Part shown: positions 44,149 to 53,774 of the stretch, piece by piece
Layout of the letters: each line of letters begins with the position of its first letter
Numbering within the stretch: position 1 is the stretch's first letter
Assembly (NCBI GenBank): GCA_028684815.1
Contig: JAQUFE010000005.1
Coordinates: 1-64,000, forward strand
DNA: 64,000 bases
Direction of reading: 5' to 3'
Source of the DNA: Sulfurimonas sp.
GTDB taxonomy: Bacteria > Campylobacterota > Campylobacteria > Campylobacterales > Sulfurimonadaceae
Translations under genes and position numbers: made by a program
The notes under the pieces: model-generated
Told to the model about the DNA's origin: nothing
Seen by the model: only the letters and a program-made list of their open reading frames with translations
Databases searched by the model: none

Positions 44149-44489
44149 GGCTTTTGTCCTGATGAATCTTGTAAATTTATCTTCATAGCTGCATCTGTAA
44201 TCTTATATACAGAATCTATAAGCTTTTCTCTTTTGTTTATCTCATTTACAAAAAGGTCTAACTGTTTTTCATGCGTCTCTTTAGGAAAAAAGTAGGATTT
44301 TGCAGTGAGAGTCTTAAAATACATAGCTATTATAACATGAGAAAAAAGATAGAAAAATATTGTGATAAAAAATGTGTATAAAAGAAGCCCTTCGGCATCA
44401 AAAGATTTCAAAATTCCAAAGATAATTCCTATAAAAAATCCTTGAACTGTAAAAAAGTATACAAAATTTTCACCTAACATCTGTAACAC
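44145..44489 (-). CDS. Small membrane protein conserved between flhG and fliA
   Basis: 114 residues with two hydrophobic segments (FFTVQGFFIGIIFGILK and LLLYTFFITIFFYLFSHVIIAMYF) and a charged C-terminal tail. A short membrane protein occupies this position between flhG and fliA in Campylobacter relatives as well, from known gene order. No domain is recognised. It overlaps the fliA start. A role in flagellar assembly or placement is suggested only by position. Confidence 0.65.
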   Translation of the reverse strand: MLQMLGENFVYFFTVQGFFIGIIFGILKSFDAEGLLLYTFFITIFFYLFSHVIIAMYFKTLTAKSYFFPKETHEKQLDLFVNEINKREKLIDSVYKITDAAMKINLQDSSGQKP

Positions 44490-44503
44490 CCCAAAAAAAA
44501 AGA

Positions 44504-45379
44504 CTAAAAATGTTGTATTAAGCGTTTAAATAAGCCACTCAACCCACTTTCATTAGGACTAACCAGCATATTGCGTTCCAGTCTTGCAGCTATTTTACTC
44601 GCGATTGCTGTTATATCGATGTGTGGTTGTGAGTTTGGATAGACAGCGCTAAATAGCTCTCTTTTTTTGATAGATGAGCTTACTTTTATGTCACTATTTA
44701 TCTTTCCTAAATATTGCAAATCTAAGTTTCCACCGATATTAGCCTTTGCAACTTTTTTGATTTTCTCAAATACGCCCTCAGCTTCTTTTTCACCTTTGAC
44801 TTGATTCATTATCAAAGAGATATCATTTCTCAAAAGTGCTATTGTTTTGATAGTTGCATAAGCATCTGTAATAGCCGCTGGGTCTGGAACGGTTACAACT
44901 ATAACATCATCAGCAGCGTTTATAAACATCTTTATATGATCGCCAATCCCAGCTCCCGTATCTATTATCAAAACATCAAGTTTATCAAGGACTTGTGCCT
45001 CTTGCATAAATCTTTCAAAGAGCGCTGCATCTGAGTATTTTAGTATCTCATCACCACTCTCTCCTGGGATAAGTATCAAGTTTCTTGTTATTGGTATAAG
45101 AATATCACTAACAGTTGCTTCACCTTTTAGCACATGTAAGATATTTTTTTTAATCTTTACATTAAACATTACATCAAGATTTGCTAAACCAATATCTGCA
45201 TCAAAGATGCCAACATTCAATCCACTTTGGGATAAAACATAAGCTAAGTTAGAGCTTATCGTACTCTTACCAACTCCACCTTTGCCACTCGTTATAGCTA
45301 TAAATCTTGTCTTTTTAGATTTTTTAGCTGAGTTTGTAGCCACTAACTCTTGTAGCTTTTGAGCTTGATTGCCCATCAT
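44504..45379 (-). CDS. flhG: MinD-like flagellar number regulator FlhG
   Basis: 291 residues. A short N-terminal helix (NQAQKLQELV) resembles the DQAxxLR motif that stimulates FlhF GTPase. The deviant Walker A SGKGGVGKSTISSNLAYVLS lies near 33-52, FDADIGLANLD near 62 and Walker B VLIIDTGAGIG near 138. FlhG limits the number of flagella and works with FlhF at the pole. Its start overlaps the flhF stop. Contrast with the permuted ParA at 1147, whose P-loop is at the far end. Confidence 0.95.
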   Translation of the reverse strand: MMGNQAQKLQELVATNSAKKSKKTRFIAITSGKGGVGKSTISSNLAYVLSQSGLNVGIFDADIGLANLDVMFNVKIKKNILHVLKGEATVSDILIPITRNLILIPGESGDEILKYSDAALFERFMQEAQVLDKLDVLIIDTGAGIGDHIKMFINAADDVIVVTVPDPAAITDAYATIKTIALLRNDISLIMNQVKGEKEAEGVFEKIKKVAKANIGGNLDLQYLGKINSDIKVSSSIKKRELFSAVYPNSQPHIDITAIASKIAARLERNMLVSPNESGLSGLFKRLIQHF

Positions 45380-46653
45380 GCTTTACTCCTATTAAAACCA
45401 TTTAAAAGACACTCGACTAAGAAGTCACTACTAGCACAAACTAAGTCTTCTGGAACTTCTTGTCCGACTGAGAAGTAGCTGATGGGACTCTTTGTCTCAT
45501 AAGCAAGCGAGAAAATATTGCCAAATCCTCTAGTCTCATCAAGCTTTGTAAACATTACAGTATCTATATTTAAGCTAGCAAAATTTTCATAAGTAGCTTT
45601 GAGATCTTCATACTTGATGGAGCTTGGCATTACAAGAACCACATCTACACTATATTCTGTATCATTAGCTTCAAGGCACTCATATATCTTGGAGATTTTT
45701 CCCTTATCATAGGGGCTAGAACCCATTGTATCTATAAGAATATAATCGCAATAGCGTAGAGAGTTTAAAGCGCTTGAGAACTCTGGAGGATCAACTACCG
45801 TCTCAATGCCTAGTTTCATCATTCTAGCGTACTGCATCAACTGCTCGACCGCACCTATGCGGTAAGTATCTAAAACAACTAACCCTACTTTATACCTTTT
45901 TTGCATCAAGTAAGAGTACCTTGCTGCTAGTTTTGCTATAGAAGTTGTTTTTCCAACTCCAGTTGGGCCGACTAGCATTATGACTTTTTTTGTTCCAACA
46001 ATTGGAAGAGATTCTCGTCTAATTGGTATCATTTTTCTAAGGAGTGTTTGAAAGTATCTCTTTACCGTAGATGAATTTTCTCTCATCTTTGATGGCATAT
46101 GTTCTAGTGTCATCTGCATAATAGCATCTAGATGCGCTCTATCCATTCCACTTTGAGATGCTAGTCTATATATCTCGGCAAATTCTGGAGGGATTTGGCT
46201 TTGCAAAACTGGTGCTTTTTCATCCCAAAACATATTTTGGATAAGTTTTACTTTGTCACCTAATTTATTTATCTCATTTTTTATCTCTTTTAACTCTTTT
46301 GGTTCATAAGAGGCTGGTTGTGACATCTTTTGAGGCGAGTATTCATAGAGAGGATCTCGCACATTTGCGATCTCAGATATTTGAGCTGCTGCGCTTGAGA
46401 TATCATAAAGAACATCTTGACTCTCCTCTTTTATAGATCTTTGCTGATTTAGAGGTTTTGTTGGCTTTTTAGGATAAGTTGGATGTATATCATCTTCTTC
46501 AATACCTATCACAATCTCATAAAGAGCATCTCTACCTAGTGCTTTTTTCTTGATCTCCCTAGTCTCTATGAGCATCCCATCGTTTCCAACTTCTAGCTTT
46601 GCTTTTTTCAGAGCTTCTGCTGGCGTACGACCTGTAAATGTAAGTATTTTCAT
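45376..46653 (-). CDS. flhF: Flagellar SRP-type GTPase FlhF
   Basis: 425 residues from the ATG at 46651-46653, which overlaps the folK stop as ATGA; a longer upstream start is less plausible. The B domain (MKILTFTGRTPAEALKKAK) is N-terminal. The SRP-like NG domain has MLVGPTGVGKTTSIAKLA (G1, about 229), VLDTYRIGAVEQL (G2), ILIDTMGSSPYD (G3) and MFTKLDETRGFG (G4). FlhF sets the polar site of flagellum assembly. Confidence 0.95.
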   Translation of the reverse strand: MKILTFTGRTPAEALKKAKLEVGNDGMLIETREIKKKALGRDALYEIVIGIEEDDIHPTYPKKPTKPLNQQRSIKEESQDVLYDISSAAAQISEIANVRDPLYEYSPQKMSQPASYEPKELKEIKNEINKLGDKVKLIQNMFWDEKAPVLQSQIPPEFAEIYRLASQSGMDRAHLDAIMQMTLEHMPSKMRENSSTVKRYFQTLLRKMIPIRRESLPIVGTKKVIMLVGPTGVGKTTSIAKLAARYSYLMQKRYKVGLVVLDTYRIGAVEQLMQYARMMKLGIETVVDPPEFSSALNSLRYCDYILIDTMGSSPYDKGKISKIYECLEANDTEYSVDVVLVMPSSIKYEDLKATYENFASLNIDTVMFTKLDETRGFGNIFSLAYETKSPISYFSVGQEVPEDLVCASSDFLVECLLNGFNRSKA

Positions 46654-47138
46654 TTTTTTATGCCCATCAGTGGAATTGTAACACTCTCTCTCTTGGACCA
46701 ACTCTCGTGAGGAATGGTAAGTCTTGGAGTTTTCATAACTCTATTGTCAAAAAAGATAATATCCAAATCTAATGTCCTTGGAGCATTTGCAAAACTTCGT
46801 TTGCGTGCAAATTTTTTCTCTACTCTATGTAAGTAATCTAAAAAAACCAGAGGTTGCATACTTACTTTTAGTACAATGATTGAGTTTAAAAAATCATCTT
46901 GATTCATATAACCAAAAGGAGGATTTTTCAAAATCAATGAAGTTTTTAGGAGTTCTACTCTTTTGTCTCTTTTAAAAAACATATAAAGGTGTTCAAAGCG
47001 ACGCTTTACATCTCCAACATTTCCGCCAATTCCTATGGTCACTCTATATCTGTGAGAAGATTTCTCTCTTAGTTTTGTAGGAAAACGTAAGCCTCTAAAA
47101 GTGCTTAGACTCTCATTTAGCTTACGCTTTATATACAT
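46650..47138 (-). CDS. folK: 2-amino-4-hydroxy-6-hydroxymethyldihydropteridine pyrophosphokinase
   Basis: 162 residues. After a ~30-residue basic extension come TIGIGGNVGDVKRRFEHL, NPPFGYMNQDDFLNSIIVL and RTLDLDIIFFDNRVM, the HPPK signature with its Asp pair for Mg-ATP. The ending PHESWSKRESVTIPL replaces the usual PH-x-R. It serves folate synthesis. It sits between aroQ and flhF, the order known from Campylobacter. Confidence 0.92.
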   Translation of the reverse strand: MYIKRKLNESLSTFRGLRFPTKLREKSSHRYRVTIGIGGNVGDVKRRFEHLYMFFKRDKRVELLKTSLILKNPPFGYMNQDDFLNSIIVLKVSMQPLVFLDYLHRVEKKFARKRSFANAPRTLDLDIIFFDNRVMKTPRLTIPHESWSKRESVTIPLMGIKK

Positions 47139-47140
47139 TT

Positions 47141-47629
47141 TTACTCAGCTGATTGTGCGACTTGTTGTTGCTTTTGCATCTCATGAGCTGCTTTTATCTC
47201 GTTCATGATTTGTAACATTCCAACCATTGCTAAGTGGTATCCAAAAGGACCAAAACCCACAACAGATGAAGTACAAACTGGAGCTATCATATTCTCTTTT
47301 CTAAACTCTTCACGACGGTGAATATTGCTGATATGAACTTCAATAGTTGGAAGATTTACCGCGGAGATAGCATCTCTAATTGCGATAGAAGTATGAGTAT
47401 ATGCAGCTGCATTAATGATGATACCATCTGCATCTCCATAACACTCTTGAACTTTATCTACTATTTCGCCCTCTAAATTGCTTTGAAAAAACTCAATCTC
47501 CATGCCATTTTGATTTGCAAACTCTTTCATTTGTGCATGAATCTGCTCTAACTTCATTGGACCATAGATTTGTTGTTCTCTAATACCTAGCATATTTAAG
47601 TTTGGACCTTGTATAACTACTAATTTCAT
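47141..47629 (-). CDS. aroQ: Type II 3-dehydroquinate dehydratase
   Basis: 162 residues. [20 protein letters not shown] opens the protein, with the catalytic Tyr in QIYG. Then come [34 protein letters not shown] and [16 protein letters not shown], which carries the catalytic His and Arg. It is the third step of the shikimate pathway. A Gln/Ala-rich tail of ~15 residues is extra. It is two bases from folK. Confidence 0.96.
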   Translation of the reverse strand: MKLVVIQGPNLNMLGIREQQIYGPMKLEQIHAQMKEFANQNGMEIEFFQSNLEGEIVDKVQECYGDADGIIINAAAYTHTSIAIRDAISAVNLPTIEVHISNIHRREEFRKENMIAPVCTSSVVGFGPFGYHLAMVGMLQIMNEIKAAHEMQKQQQVAQSAE

Positions 47630-47702
47630 TTTCTACCTTTTTGTAAATCTAAAATTTCAAGAGCTTATTTTAACGAAACTATTATTAAAAAGAGTTGCAC
47701 CA

Positions 47703-48038
47703 CTAATAGCGCTGTTTTTTTAATATTAGATTTTCACAATCTATAATCATTTCATACAAATCCATCTCTCTTCCAGAGATATTACAAACATCCCTGCCCT
47801 TAGCATCTATAAAAATATATGCTTCAGACTCATGGAACTCTCCTTTCATATGTTCTGAAAAGATAACATATTCTGCTTCTTCAAGCTTAGGAAATTCTAA
47901 AGATAGTTTTTTAAATTTTTCACTACTCTTTAGAAGTTTTTTTATAGATAAAATATCTCTTTGCAAGCTATTTTTTAGAACATCTGAGAGTTCATGAAAC
48001 TCTTCTTCCAAGTTTTCAAACTTTACAAATTCCTTCAT
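47703..48038 (-). CDS. Unknown 111-residue soluble protein
   Basis: Not recognised. The N-terminal ~60 residues are amphipathic Glu/Leu/Lys-rich helices. The rest reads as short strands with YIFIDAKGRDVCNISGRE, a small alpha/beta pattern with one cysteine. ATG is preceded by AAAAAAGGAG. It stands alone, 73 bp upstream of aroQ on the same strand, next to the repeat element at 48159. Confidence 0.55.
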   Translation of the reverse strand: MKEFVKFENLEEEFHELSDVLKNSLQRDILSIKKLLKSSEKFKKLSLEFPKLEEAEYVIFSEHMKGEFHESEAYIFIDAKGRDVCNISGREMDLYEMIIDCENLILKKQRY

Positions 48039-48158
48039 GGAAATCTCCTTTTTTACAGTTTTAAAATTAATTTAGATTATATCACATCCTAAACTTTGCA
48101 TCTTAGCGCTTTTAAGTTTTTATGAATAGTTTTTATCGTAGTATCTTGGTAATAAGAG

Positions 48159-48341
48159 CTGAACTCTCTGATTAATCTATAAACTAGATTCCGTGTCAAG
48201 CACGGAATGACGGGACACGCGTCATCAAACTAGATTCCGTGTCAAGCACGGAATGACTGAACGCGCGTCATCCTGAATAAACAAACCGTCATCCTGAACT
48301 TGATTCAGGATCTAGCTTAATAATTGTTCAGAGGACTCAAC
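48159..48341 (-). repeat. MITE-like element, copy C
   Basis: A 183-bp element in the same orientation as copy B. CTGAACTCTCTGATTAATCT is at one end and a reverse-complement GAGTCCTCTGAACAATTATT at the other. Inside are two ATTCCGTGTCAAGCACGGAA palindromes and one CCTGAACTTGATTCAGG palindrome. It lies between the unknown gene at 47703 and mqo, where Campylobacter relatives have aroQ next to the deaminase gene. Confidence 0.8.
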
Positions 48342-48369
48342 TAATAATTCAACCCCTTAAAGAGAGATT

Positions 48370-49740
48370 ATGACACAAAATCATTACAATGTTATTGTAG
48401 TAGGAGGCGGTATTTCTGGGTCCGCTTTATTTTACGAACTTGGTCGCTATACAGATATCAAAAACATCTGCTTACTTGAAAAATATGGCTCGCTCTCATC
48501 ACTAAACTCTAACGGCTCTGCAAACTCGCAAACTATCCACTGCGGAGATATTGAGACAAACTACACCTTAGAAAAAGCCAAAAAAGTCAAAAGAACTGCC
48601 AAAATGGTTGAGAAATACTGCCTTGCTAATGCCTATGAAAATAAGGTGATATTTTCTCATCAAAAGATGGCTCTAGGCGTGGGTTATGAAGAGGTCACCT
48701 ACATCAAAAACCGCTACAAAGAGTTCAAGTCTTTGTATCCTTACCTTGAATTTTATACAAAAGAAGATTTAGCCATAATTGAGCCTGCTGTTATTTTTGA
48801 CGAAAATGGTAAAGAGAGACCAGAAGATATAGTTGCCATGGGTGCTAGGGGCGAATACACAACAGTTGACTTTAAAGCTTTGAGCGACTCTTTTATAGAC
48901 AACACTCTAAAGATAAAAGACAAGGTAACTGATATCTTTTTTAACAACGAAGTAAAAGAGATCCAAAAAATCGGAAGCACTTACCATATACAAACCACAA
49001 TGAGTCAGTTTACAGCAGACTTTGTAGTTGTAGATGCTGGAGCACATTCACTCTTTTTAGCTCACAAAATGGGGCATGGACTAGATTTTGGTTGTCTTCC
49101 AATGGCTGGAAGTTTTTACATTGCAAACCGCAAAATTTTAAATGGCAAAGTCTATATGGTACAAAATCCAAAACTCCCTTTTGCTGCCCTCCACGGCGAT
49201 CCCGATATCTTAGTAAGTGGCTTTACACGGTTTGGTCCAACTGCCTTAATGCTACCAAAACTAGAGAGATTTAAGCCTGGGACTTATCTTGATTTTTTCA
49301 AAACTCTAAGACTTGATGTCAATGTTTTGAAAATCTTTTATGACCTGCTAAAAGACTCAGATATAAGAAACTATGTGTTGAAAAATTTTATGTTTGAAGT
49401 TCCATTTATTAACAAAAAGCTTTTTATTGAAGATGCAAAGAAGATAGTCCCATCACTTAGCGTTGATGATATCTCTTATGCTAAGGGATTTGGCGGTGTA
49501 AGACCTCAGATTTTAGATAAAAAGAACCAGAAACTCCTTCTTGGTGAAGCTTCTATAAACACTGGCGAAGGGATAATTTTCAATATGACCCCCTCCCCTG
49601 GGGCAACATCATGCTTAGGAAATGCACTCCGTGATGTGGAGCATATTTGTGAATATTTGGGTTATGAGTTTAACAAAAAGCTCTTCTATGATGAGTTAGT
49701 AGAAGATGATATTGCAAAAGGAGATGAAGATGCAAAGTAA
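48370..49740 (+). CDS. mqo: Malate:quinone oxidoreductase-type FAD enzyme
   Basis: 456 residues. The dinucleotide fold VIVVGGGISGSALFYELGR is at the N-terminus. The family motif SNGSANSQTIHCGDIETNYT lies near residue 50, and FVVVDAGAHSLFLAHKMGHG in the middle. The C-terminal FGGVRPQI and MTPSPGATSCLGNA close the FAD site. Mqo oxidises malate to oxaloacetate and feeds electrons to (mena)quinone at the membrane. It overlaps the next gene by 11 bases. The repeat element ends ~30 bases upstream. Confidence 0.88.
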   Translation: MTQNHYNVIVVGGGISGSALFYELGRYTDIKNICLLEKYGSLSSLNSNGSANSQTIHCGDIETNYTLEKAKKVKRTAKMVEKYCLANAYENKVIFSHQKMALGVGYEEVTYIKNRYKEFKSLYPYLEFYTKEDLAIIEPAVIFDENGKERPEDIVAMGARGEYTTVDFKALSDSFIDNTLKIKDKVTDIFFNNEVKEIQKIGSTYHIQTTMSQFTADFVVVDAGAHSLFLAHKMGHGLDFGCLPMAGSFYIANRKILNGKVYMVQNPKLPFAALHGDPDILVSGFTRFGPTALMLPKLERFKPGTYLDFFKTLRLDVNVLKIFYDLLKDSDIRNYVLKNFMFEVPFINKKLFIEDAKKIVPSLSVDDISYAKGFGGVRPQILDKKNQKLLLGEASINTGEGIIFNMTPSPGATSCLGNALRDVEHICEYLGYEFNKKLFYDELVEDDIAKGDEDAK

Positions 49741-50848
49741 AAAGAGGCTTCTATATATTACAGACCAACAAGAGTACTCTGAACATGGCACAGTTGGGCC
49801 ACTTTTTAAAGGTTATTTAAAAGAGTATTTAGATGTAAATATTGTCTATTTTACAAAATTTAAAAATAGTTTTCAAGAAAAAGAGAGTGATTTTGTAGTC
49901 CCAATACAGTACAAAAAAGAGATAAGTTGCTATCTTGATTCTAAGGGAGTTGACCTCTCTTCTTATGACTATATTTTTGTCCGCAACAAGCCTGATATCC
50001 TAAAAAATATCTTAGAAAATAGGCAAAAATATGGTTACAAAGTTGGCTACAGACTCTCTTTTCCTAAAAAAGAGGAGTATTATGAGGCACAAAAAGCAAA
50101 AAATAGTGCCACATTTATAGATAGTGTAAAAAATTATTTCACAGCTCAAAGCAAGAAAAATCTCTTAGCACAGTGTGATATATTTTTGCCAACATCTAAA
50201 GATATGGAAGATACTTTTTATGCAGATAGTGGGGTTCTTAGTTTTCCACTTCCAGTAGGCCTTGACCCAGCTAAAATAAAACCGTATAAAAGTTCATCTG
50301 GTGATAAAAGGCATTTTATATATGTTGGAACTCTAGATGCCCTAAGAGATTTTCAAAAGGTTTTAGTAGCTTTTAGTAAACTTGAGTCAAAAAATTGGCA
50401 TCTAAGCATATCTACACCTGACTCAGAGTTTGCTAGAGCGGTGATAGCCAAATACCCTACTATTAATGACAAAATCAGTATTTTAAAAGCTGAAACTTTA
50501 GATGAACTTAGAGAGCAGATAGATGCTTGTGATGTCGGAATAGCTCTACTTCCAAACATCCCAATCTACTCAACTTCCATTCCTGCTAAGAGTATGGATT
50601 ACTACACTTGTGCAATCCCTACACTTCTGACTGATAACCCGAAAAATCGCACACTCTTTAGTGATGAAGATGCCCTGTTTTGTGAATTTAAAAGTGATGA
50701 AATTGCTAAAAAATTAGGCTCTATTATAGAGATGAGCCAAGAAGATATTGCAAAGATGGGACACGCTGGACAAGAAAAATTACTCCACCACAAACGAAAT
50801 TACAAGATAATGGCAAAAGAGCTCTATGAAAAACTAGAGTCACTTTAA
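49730..50848 (+). CDS. Family 4-like glycosyltransferase
   Basis: 372 residues from the ATG at 49730, with AAAGGAG six bases upstream inside the mqo end; a start eight codons earlier lacks this signal. The GT-B C-terminal half has FIYVGTLDALRDFQKVL, the central CDVGIALLPN and the sugar-nucleotide-site-like STSIPAKSMDYYTCAIPTLLTD. The N-terminal half binds an unknown acceptor. No polysaccharide cluster surrounds it, so the product cannot be named. It is translationally coupled to mqo. Confidence 0.75.
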   Translation: MQSKKRLLYITDQQEYSEHGTVGPLFKGYLKEYLDVNIVYFTKFKNSFQEKESDFVVPIQYKKEISCYLDSKGVDLSSYDYIFVRNKPDILKNILENRQKYGYKVGYRLSFPKKEEYYEAQKAKNSATFIDSVKNYFTAQSKKNLLAQCDIFLPTSKDMEDTFYADSGVLSFPLPVGLDPAKIKPYKSSSGDKRHFIYVGTLDALRDFQKVLVAFSKLESKNWHLSISTPDSEFARAVIAKYPTINDKISILKAETLDELREQIDACDVGIALLPNIPIYSTSIPAKSMDYYTCAIPTLLTDNPKNRTLFSDEDALFCEFKSDEIAKKLGSIIEMSQEDIAKMGHAGQEKLLHHKRNYKIMAKELYEKLESL

Positions 50849-50905
50849 TAAGCTTTTTAAAGCTTATTAAATATAATCAGCCTAACTTTAAAACTAAGAT
50901 AAAAA

Positions 50906-52123
50906 ATGCAAATAATCTCACCAAATTATATTTTAACGCCAGATAATCTACTTAAAAATCAAGCGATTGCCTTTGATAAAATCATTCATAAAATAGCACC
51001 ACTTAGTGAACTAAAAAAACTATACCCAGATGCAGAAGTAATAGAGCTTCAAGAAAACTCACTTATCATGCCAGGACTCATAAACTCTCACGTTCATATA
51101 GAGTTTAGTGCAAATAAAACCACTCTAAGTTATGGCGACTTTATGAACTGGCTCTATAGCGTTATAGAGAACCGAGAAGAGCTTGTTGGTGGATGTGATA
51201 GCGTTTGTATGAGCAAGGCGATTGAGTCTATGCTTGAGTCTGGCATCACAACATTTGGGGCCATTAGCTCACATGGAATGGATCTTGAAGCTTGTGCATC
51301 TTCACCTCAAAATGTTGTATATTTTAATGAGCTAATTGGCTCTCAAGCTACCATGGCAGATGCTCTCTTTGCGGACTTCCTCTCAAGGTTAGATGCATCT
51401 AAAGATATAAAAAGAGAAGGATTTTACCCAGCTGTAGCTATTCATTCTCCATATTCAGTTCACCCTGTTCTTATAAAAAAAGCTCTTGAAATTGTAAAGA
51501 GAGAAGATTTAAAACTAACCGCCCATTTTATGGAGAGTGAGCATGAGAGAGCTTGGCTTGATGATAGTAGTGGAGAGTTTAAAGATTTTTTCAACAAACT
51601 ACTAAAACAAAATGTAAATGTTAGTGATTCAACACAGTTTTTAGAGCATTTCAACACTCATAGCACACTTCTAACTCATGCTGTTAAGGCAAATGAGGCT
51701 GAGTTAAGTAGCATTGCATCTAGCGCTCATACCATTATTCACTGCCCAATTTCTAACAGACTTTTAGGTAATGGTGCTCTTAACTTAGAAGCACTTGAAG
51801 CTAAAGGGATAAACTGGGTTTGTGCAACTGATGGACTTAGTTCAAACTATAAGCTTGACCTGTTTGAAGAGATGAAAGTAGCCCTCTTTATGCATCACAA
51901 GATGCCGCTTTTAGAGCTTGCGAAAAAACTCATACTCAGTGTTACAAAAAATGCAGCAAAGGCACTAAACTTAAATACTGGCAAGATAAAAGAGGGTAAA
52001 GCTGCTGATATGTTGGTGTTAGACTTAAACAAAGAACCAAATGAAGAGTTAGCAATTCATTTAATCTTACATAGATATAATATCTCCAAAATTTACATAA
52101 ATGGTAAAGCAATAAAAGGTTAA
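50906..52123 (+). CDS. Amidohydrolase, probable aminodeoxyfutalosine deaminase
   Basis: 405 residues of the ATZ/TRZ-like amidohydrolase fold. The HVHIEF metal motif lies near residue 63, with ISSHGMDLE, AIHSPYSVHP, AHFMESEHE and CATDGLSSNYKLD carrying the other metal and substrate ligands. In Campylobacterota the protein beside sppA and near aroQ is the 6-amino-6-deoxyfutalosine deaminase of the futalosine menaquinone route. The substrate assignment is from that context. It ends two bases before sppA. Confidence 0.75.
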   Translation: MQIISPNYILTPDNLLKNQAIAFDKIIHKIAPLSELKKLYPDAEVIELQENSLIMPGLINSHVHIEFSANKTTLSYGDFMNWLYSVIENREELVGGCDSVCMSKAIESMLESGITTFGAISSHGMDLEACASSPQNVVYFNELIGSQATMADALFADFLSRLDASKDIKREGFYPAVAIHSPYSVHPVLIKKALEIVKREDLKLTAHFMESEHERAWLDDSSGEFKDFFNKLLKQNVNVSDSTQFLEHFNTHSTLLTHAVKANEAELSSIASSAHTIIHCPISNRLLGNGALNLEALEAKGINWVCATDGLSSNYKLDLFEEMKVALFMHHKMPLLELAKKLILSVTKNAAKALNLNTGKIKEGKAADMLVLDLNKEPNEELAIHLILHRYNISKIYINGKAIKG

Positions 52124-52125
52124 TA

Positions 52126-52995
52126 ATGCAATTTTTAAAAAAGATATTTTCTCCAATAGGTGCGACTTTAAAGTTTATTCAAGAACATTTCAAAGCTATG
52201 ATTTTTGTGCTAATTTTATTTTTGATTTTTGCACCATCTAGTGAAGAAGACTTAACTCCAAATAACTTACAACAGATTAACCTAAGTGGTCCTATCATGG
52301 AAGTATCAGAAGTTCTAGCTGAGATTGAAAAAGCAGAGTCAAACAACAATATAAAAGGAGTTTTACTTGTTGTTGACTCTCCTGGTGGAGCTGTCTCTCC
52401 CTCTATCGAGATAGCTTATGCCATAAAAAGACTAAAAGAGAAAAAACCCGTAATCGTTTATGCGAGTGGAACACTAGCTAGTGGAAGCTACTATGCTAGC
52501 ATCTGGGCAGATGAAATCATTGCAAACCCTGGTTCTATGGTTGGTAGCATCGGTGTTATTATGCAAGGAGCAAACTTTAGTGAACTTATGGATAAAGTTG
52601 GCATCAAGTCTCAAAGTGTTCAAGCTGGAAAGTACAAGCAAGTCGGAACTCCAAATAGAGAGTGGGAAGCTTATGAAGTAAATGAGCTAAACAAAGTCAT
52701 TCAAGGCACTTACGATATGTTTACAGAGGATGTGGCAGAGGCAAGAGGTTTAGATATCAATAAAAGAGATATCTTTGCAAACGCACATATCTTTACAGCA
52801 TCTCAAGCAAAAGAAGTTGGTTTAATTGACTCACTTGGAGTTAGTTATGACGCAAAGATAAGACTTGTAAAACTAAGTGGTGTAGCAAATCCTATCTGGA
52901 ACAAAGAAGATAAGTTTGATAAGTTTATGAAAAAGCTAACAGCATCTACTGCAGTTACTCTTCACACTTACTTTCCGTCTATAGTTTTGAAATAA
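52126..52995 (+). CDS. sppA: Signal peptide peptidase SppA, short form
   Basis: 289 residues. A single membrane segment lies near residues 23-36. The crotonase-like S49 fold has VVDSPGGAVSPSIEIAYAIK, the nucleophile serine in YASGTLASGSYYAS (about 120) and the nearby GKYKQVGTPNREW with the candidate lysine. It digests leftover signal peptides in the membrane. The short form assembles as an oligomer. It directly follows the deaminase gene. Confidence 0.92.
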   Translation: MQFLKKIFSPIGATLKFIQEHFKAMIFVLILFLIFAPSSEEDLTPNNLQQINLSGPIMEVSEVLAEIEKAESNNNIKGVLLVVDSPGGAVSPSIEIAYAIKRLKEKKPVIVYASGTLASGSYYASIWADEIIANPGSMVGSIGVIMQGANFSELMDKVGIKSQSVQAGKYKQVGTPNREWEAYEVNELNKVIQGTYDMFTEDVAEARGLDINKRDIFANAHIFTASQAKEVGLIDSLGVSYDAKIRLVKLSGVANPIWNKEDKFDKFMKKLTASTAVTLHTYFPSIVLK

Positions 52996-53774
52996 AGGTA
53001 AAATTTTCAAGCCATATCTACGAGGTTAGAAACCTCGCTTCCAAAGAGATGTGTAACTTTGAAGTTGCCATGGCTTTAGGAAGCGAGGCTTTAGCCTCGC
53101 CTATTTTGAGACTCTCTTTACTTTTTGCTCGCAAAAAGTAAACAAAAACTCTTGCAACGGCTTCGAGCCTCACTAAGTGAGGTTTCCAAAACATAGCAAA
53201 CAAATCCCTAAAAATCCAAAACTCACTTCGTTCAAACAGTTGGATTTTCTTTACGGTATCTATTTACTATCTTTTGGCTCTGCAGATGTTGCAACTGACG
53301 CAGGAGCTTTTAAGTCCTTGTACTGTTTATAAAGAAGTTGAATTTTATGAGAGTTTAAAGTTTAAAGACCAGATGGAACCGCAAACTTATTCATGGCTTT
53401 ATATTTTAAAGAAACTATAGCTCCGAATAAGTCCAGTATTGAGTTATTTATAAGATTTTGAGAGTTGGATAGTCTTTATGTCACTTTGGATTTTAGCTTT
53501 TTTGACCAAGTGGAGTCGTTAAGAAAATGCAACTGTTTGAGCAAAGCGAGTTTTGCATTTTTAGACGCAATGACCGAAAAAAAGCGTTAAGAAATCCAAC
53601 TCGTGACATGATTTTTGCTTACTTTTTTTAAAAAAGTAAGATAGTAAAGTTTTCATTAAAATTACTAAAATTTACAGCTTCTTTTTTAAGTGAAGCCTTC
53701 TTACTTTTTGCGAACAAAAAGTAAGATATTCAAACTATTTTAAAAATCTCAAATTTATTCTAGAATTAAAAACT
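52996..53774. repeat. Gene-free stretch with recurrent hairpins
   Basis: No credible gene in ~780 bp. Present are an ACGAGGTTAGAAACCTCGC hairpin (53018-53036), a GCGAGGCTTTAGCCTCGC hairpin (about 53082-53099) and three versions of one motif. The three are TTTACTTTTTGC-TCGCAAAAAGTAAA (about 53117-53141), GCTTACTTTTTTAAAAAAGTAAG (about 53611-53633) and CTTACTTTTTG-CGAA-CAAAAAGTAAG (about 53699-53725). TTCGTTCAAACAGTTGGAT and similar fragments may be debris of older repeats. The last hairpins could also terminate sppA and fmdE-side transcripts. Confidence 0.6.
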
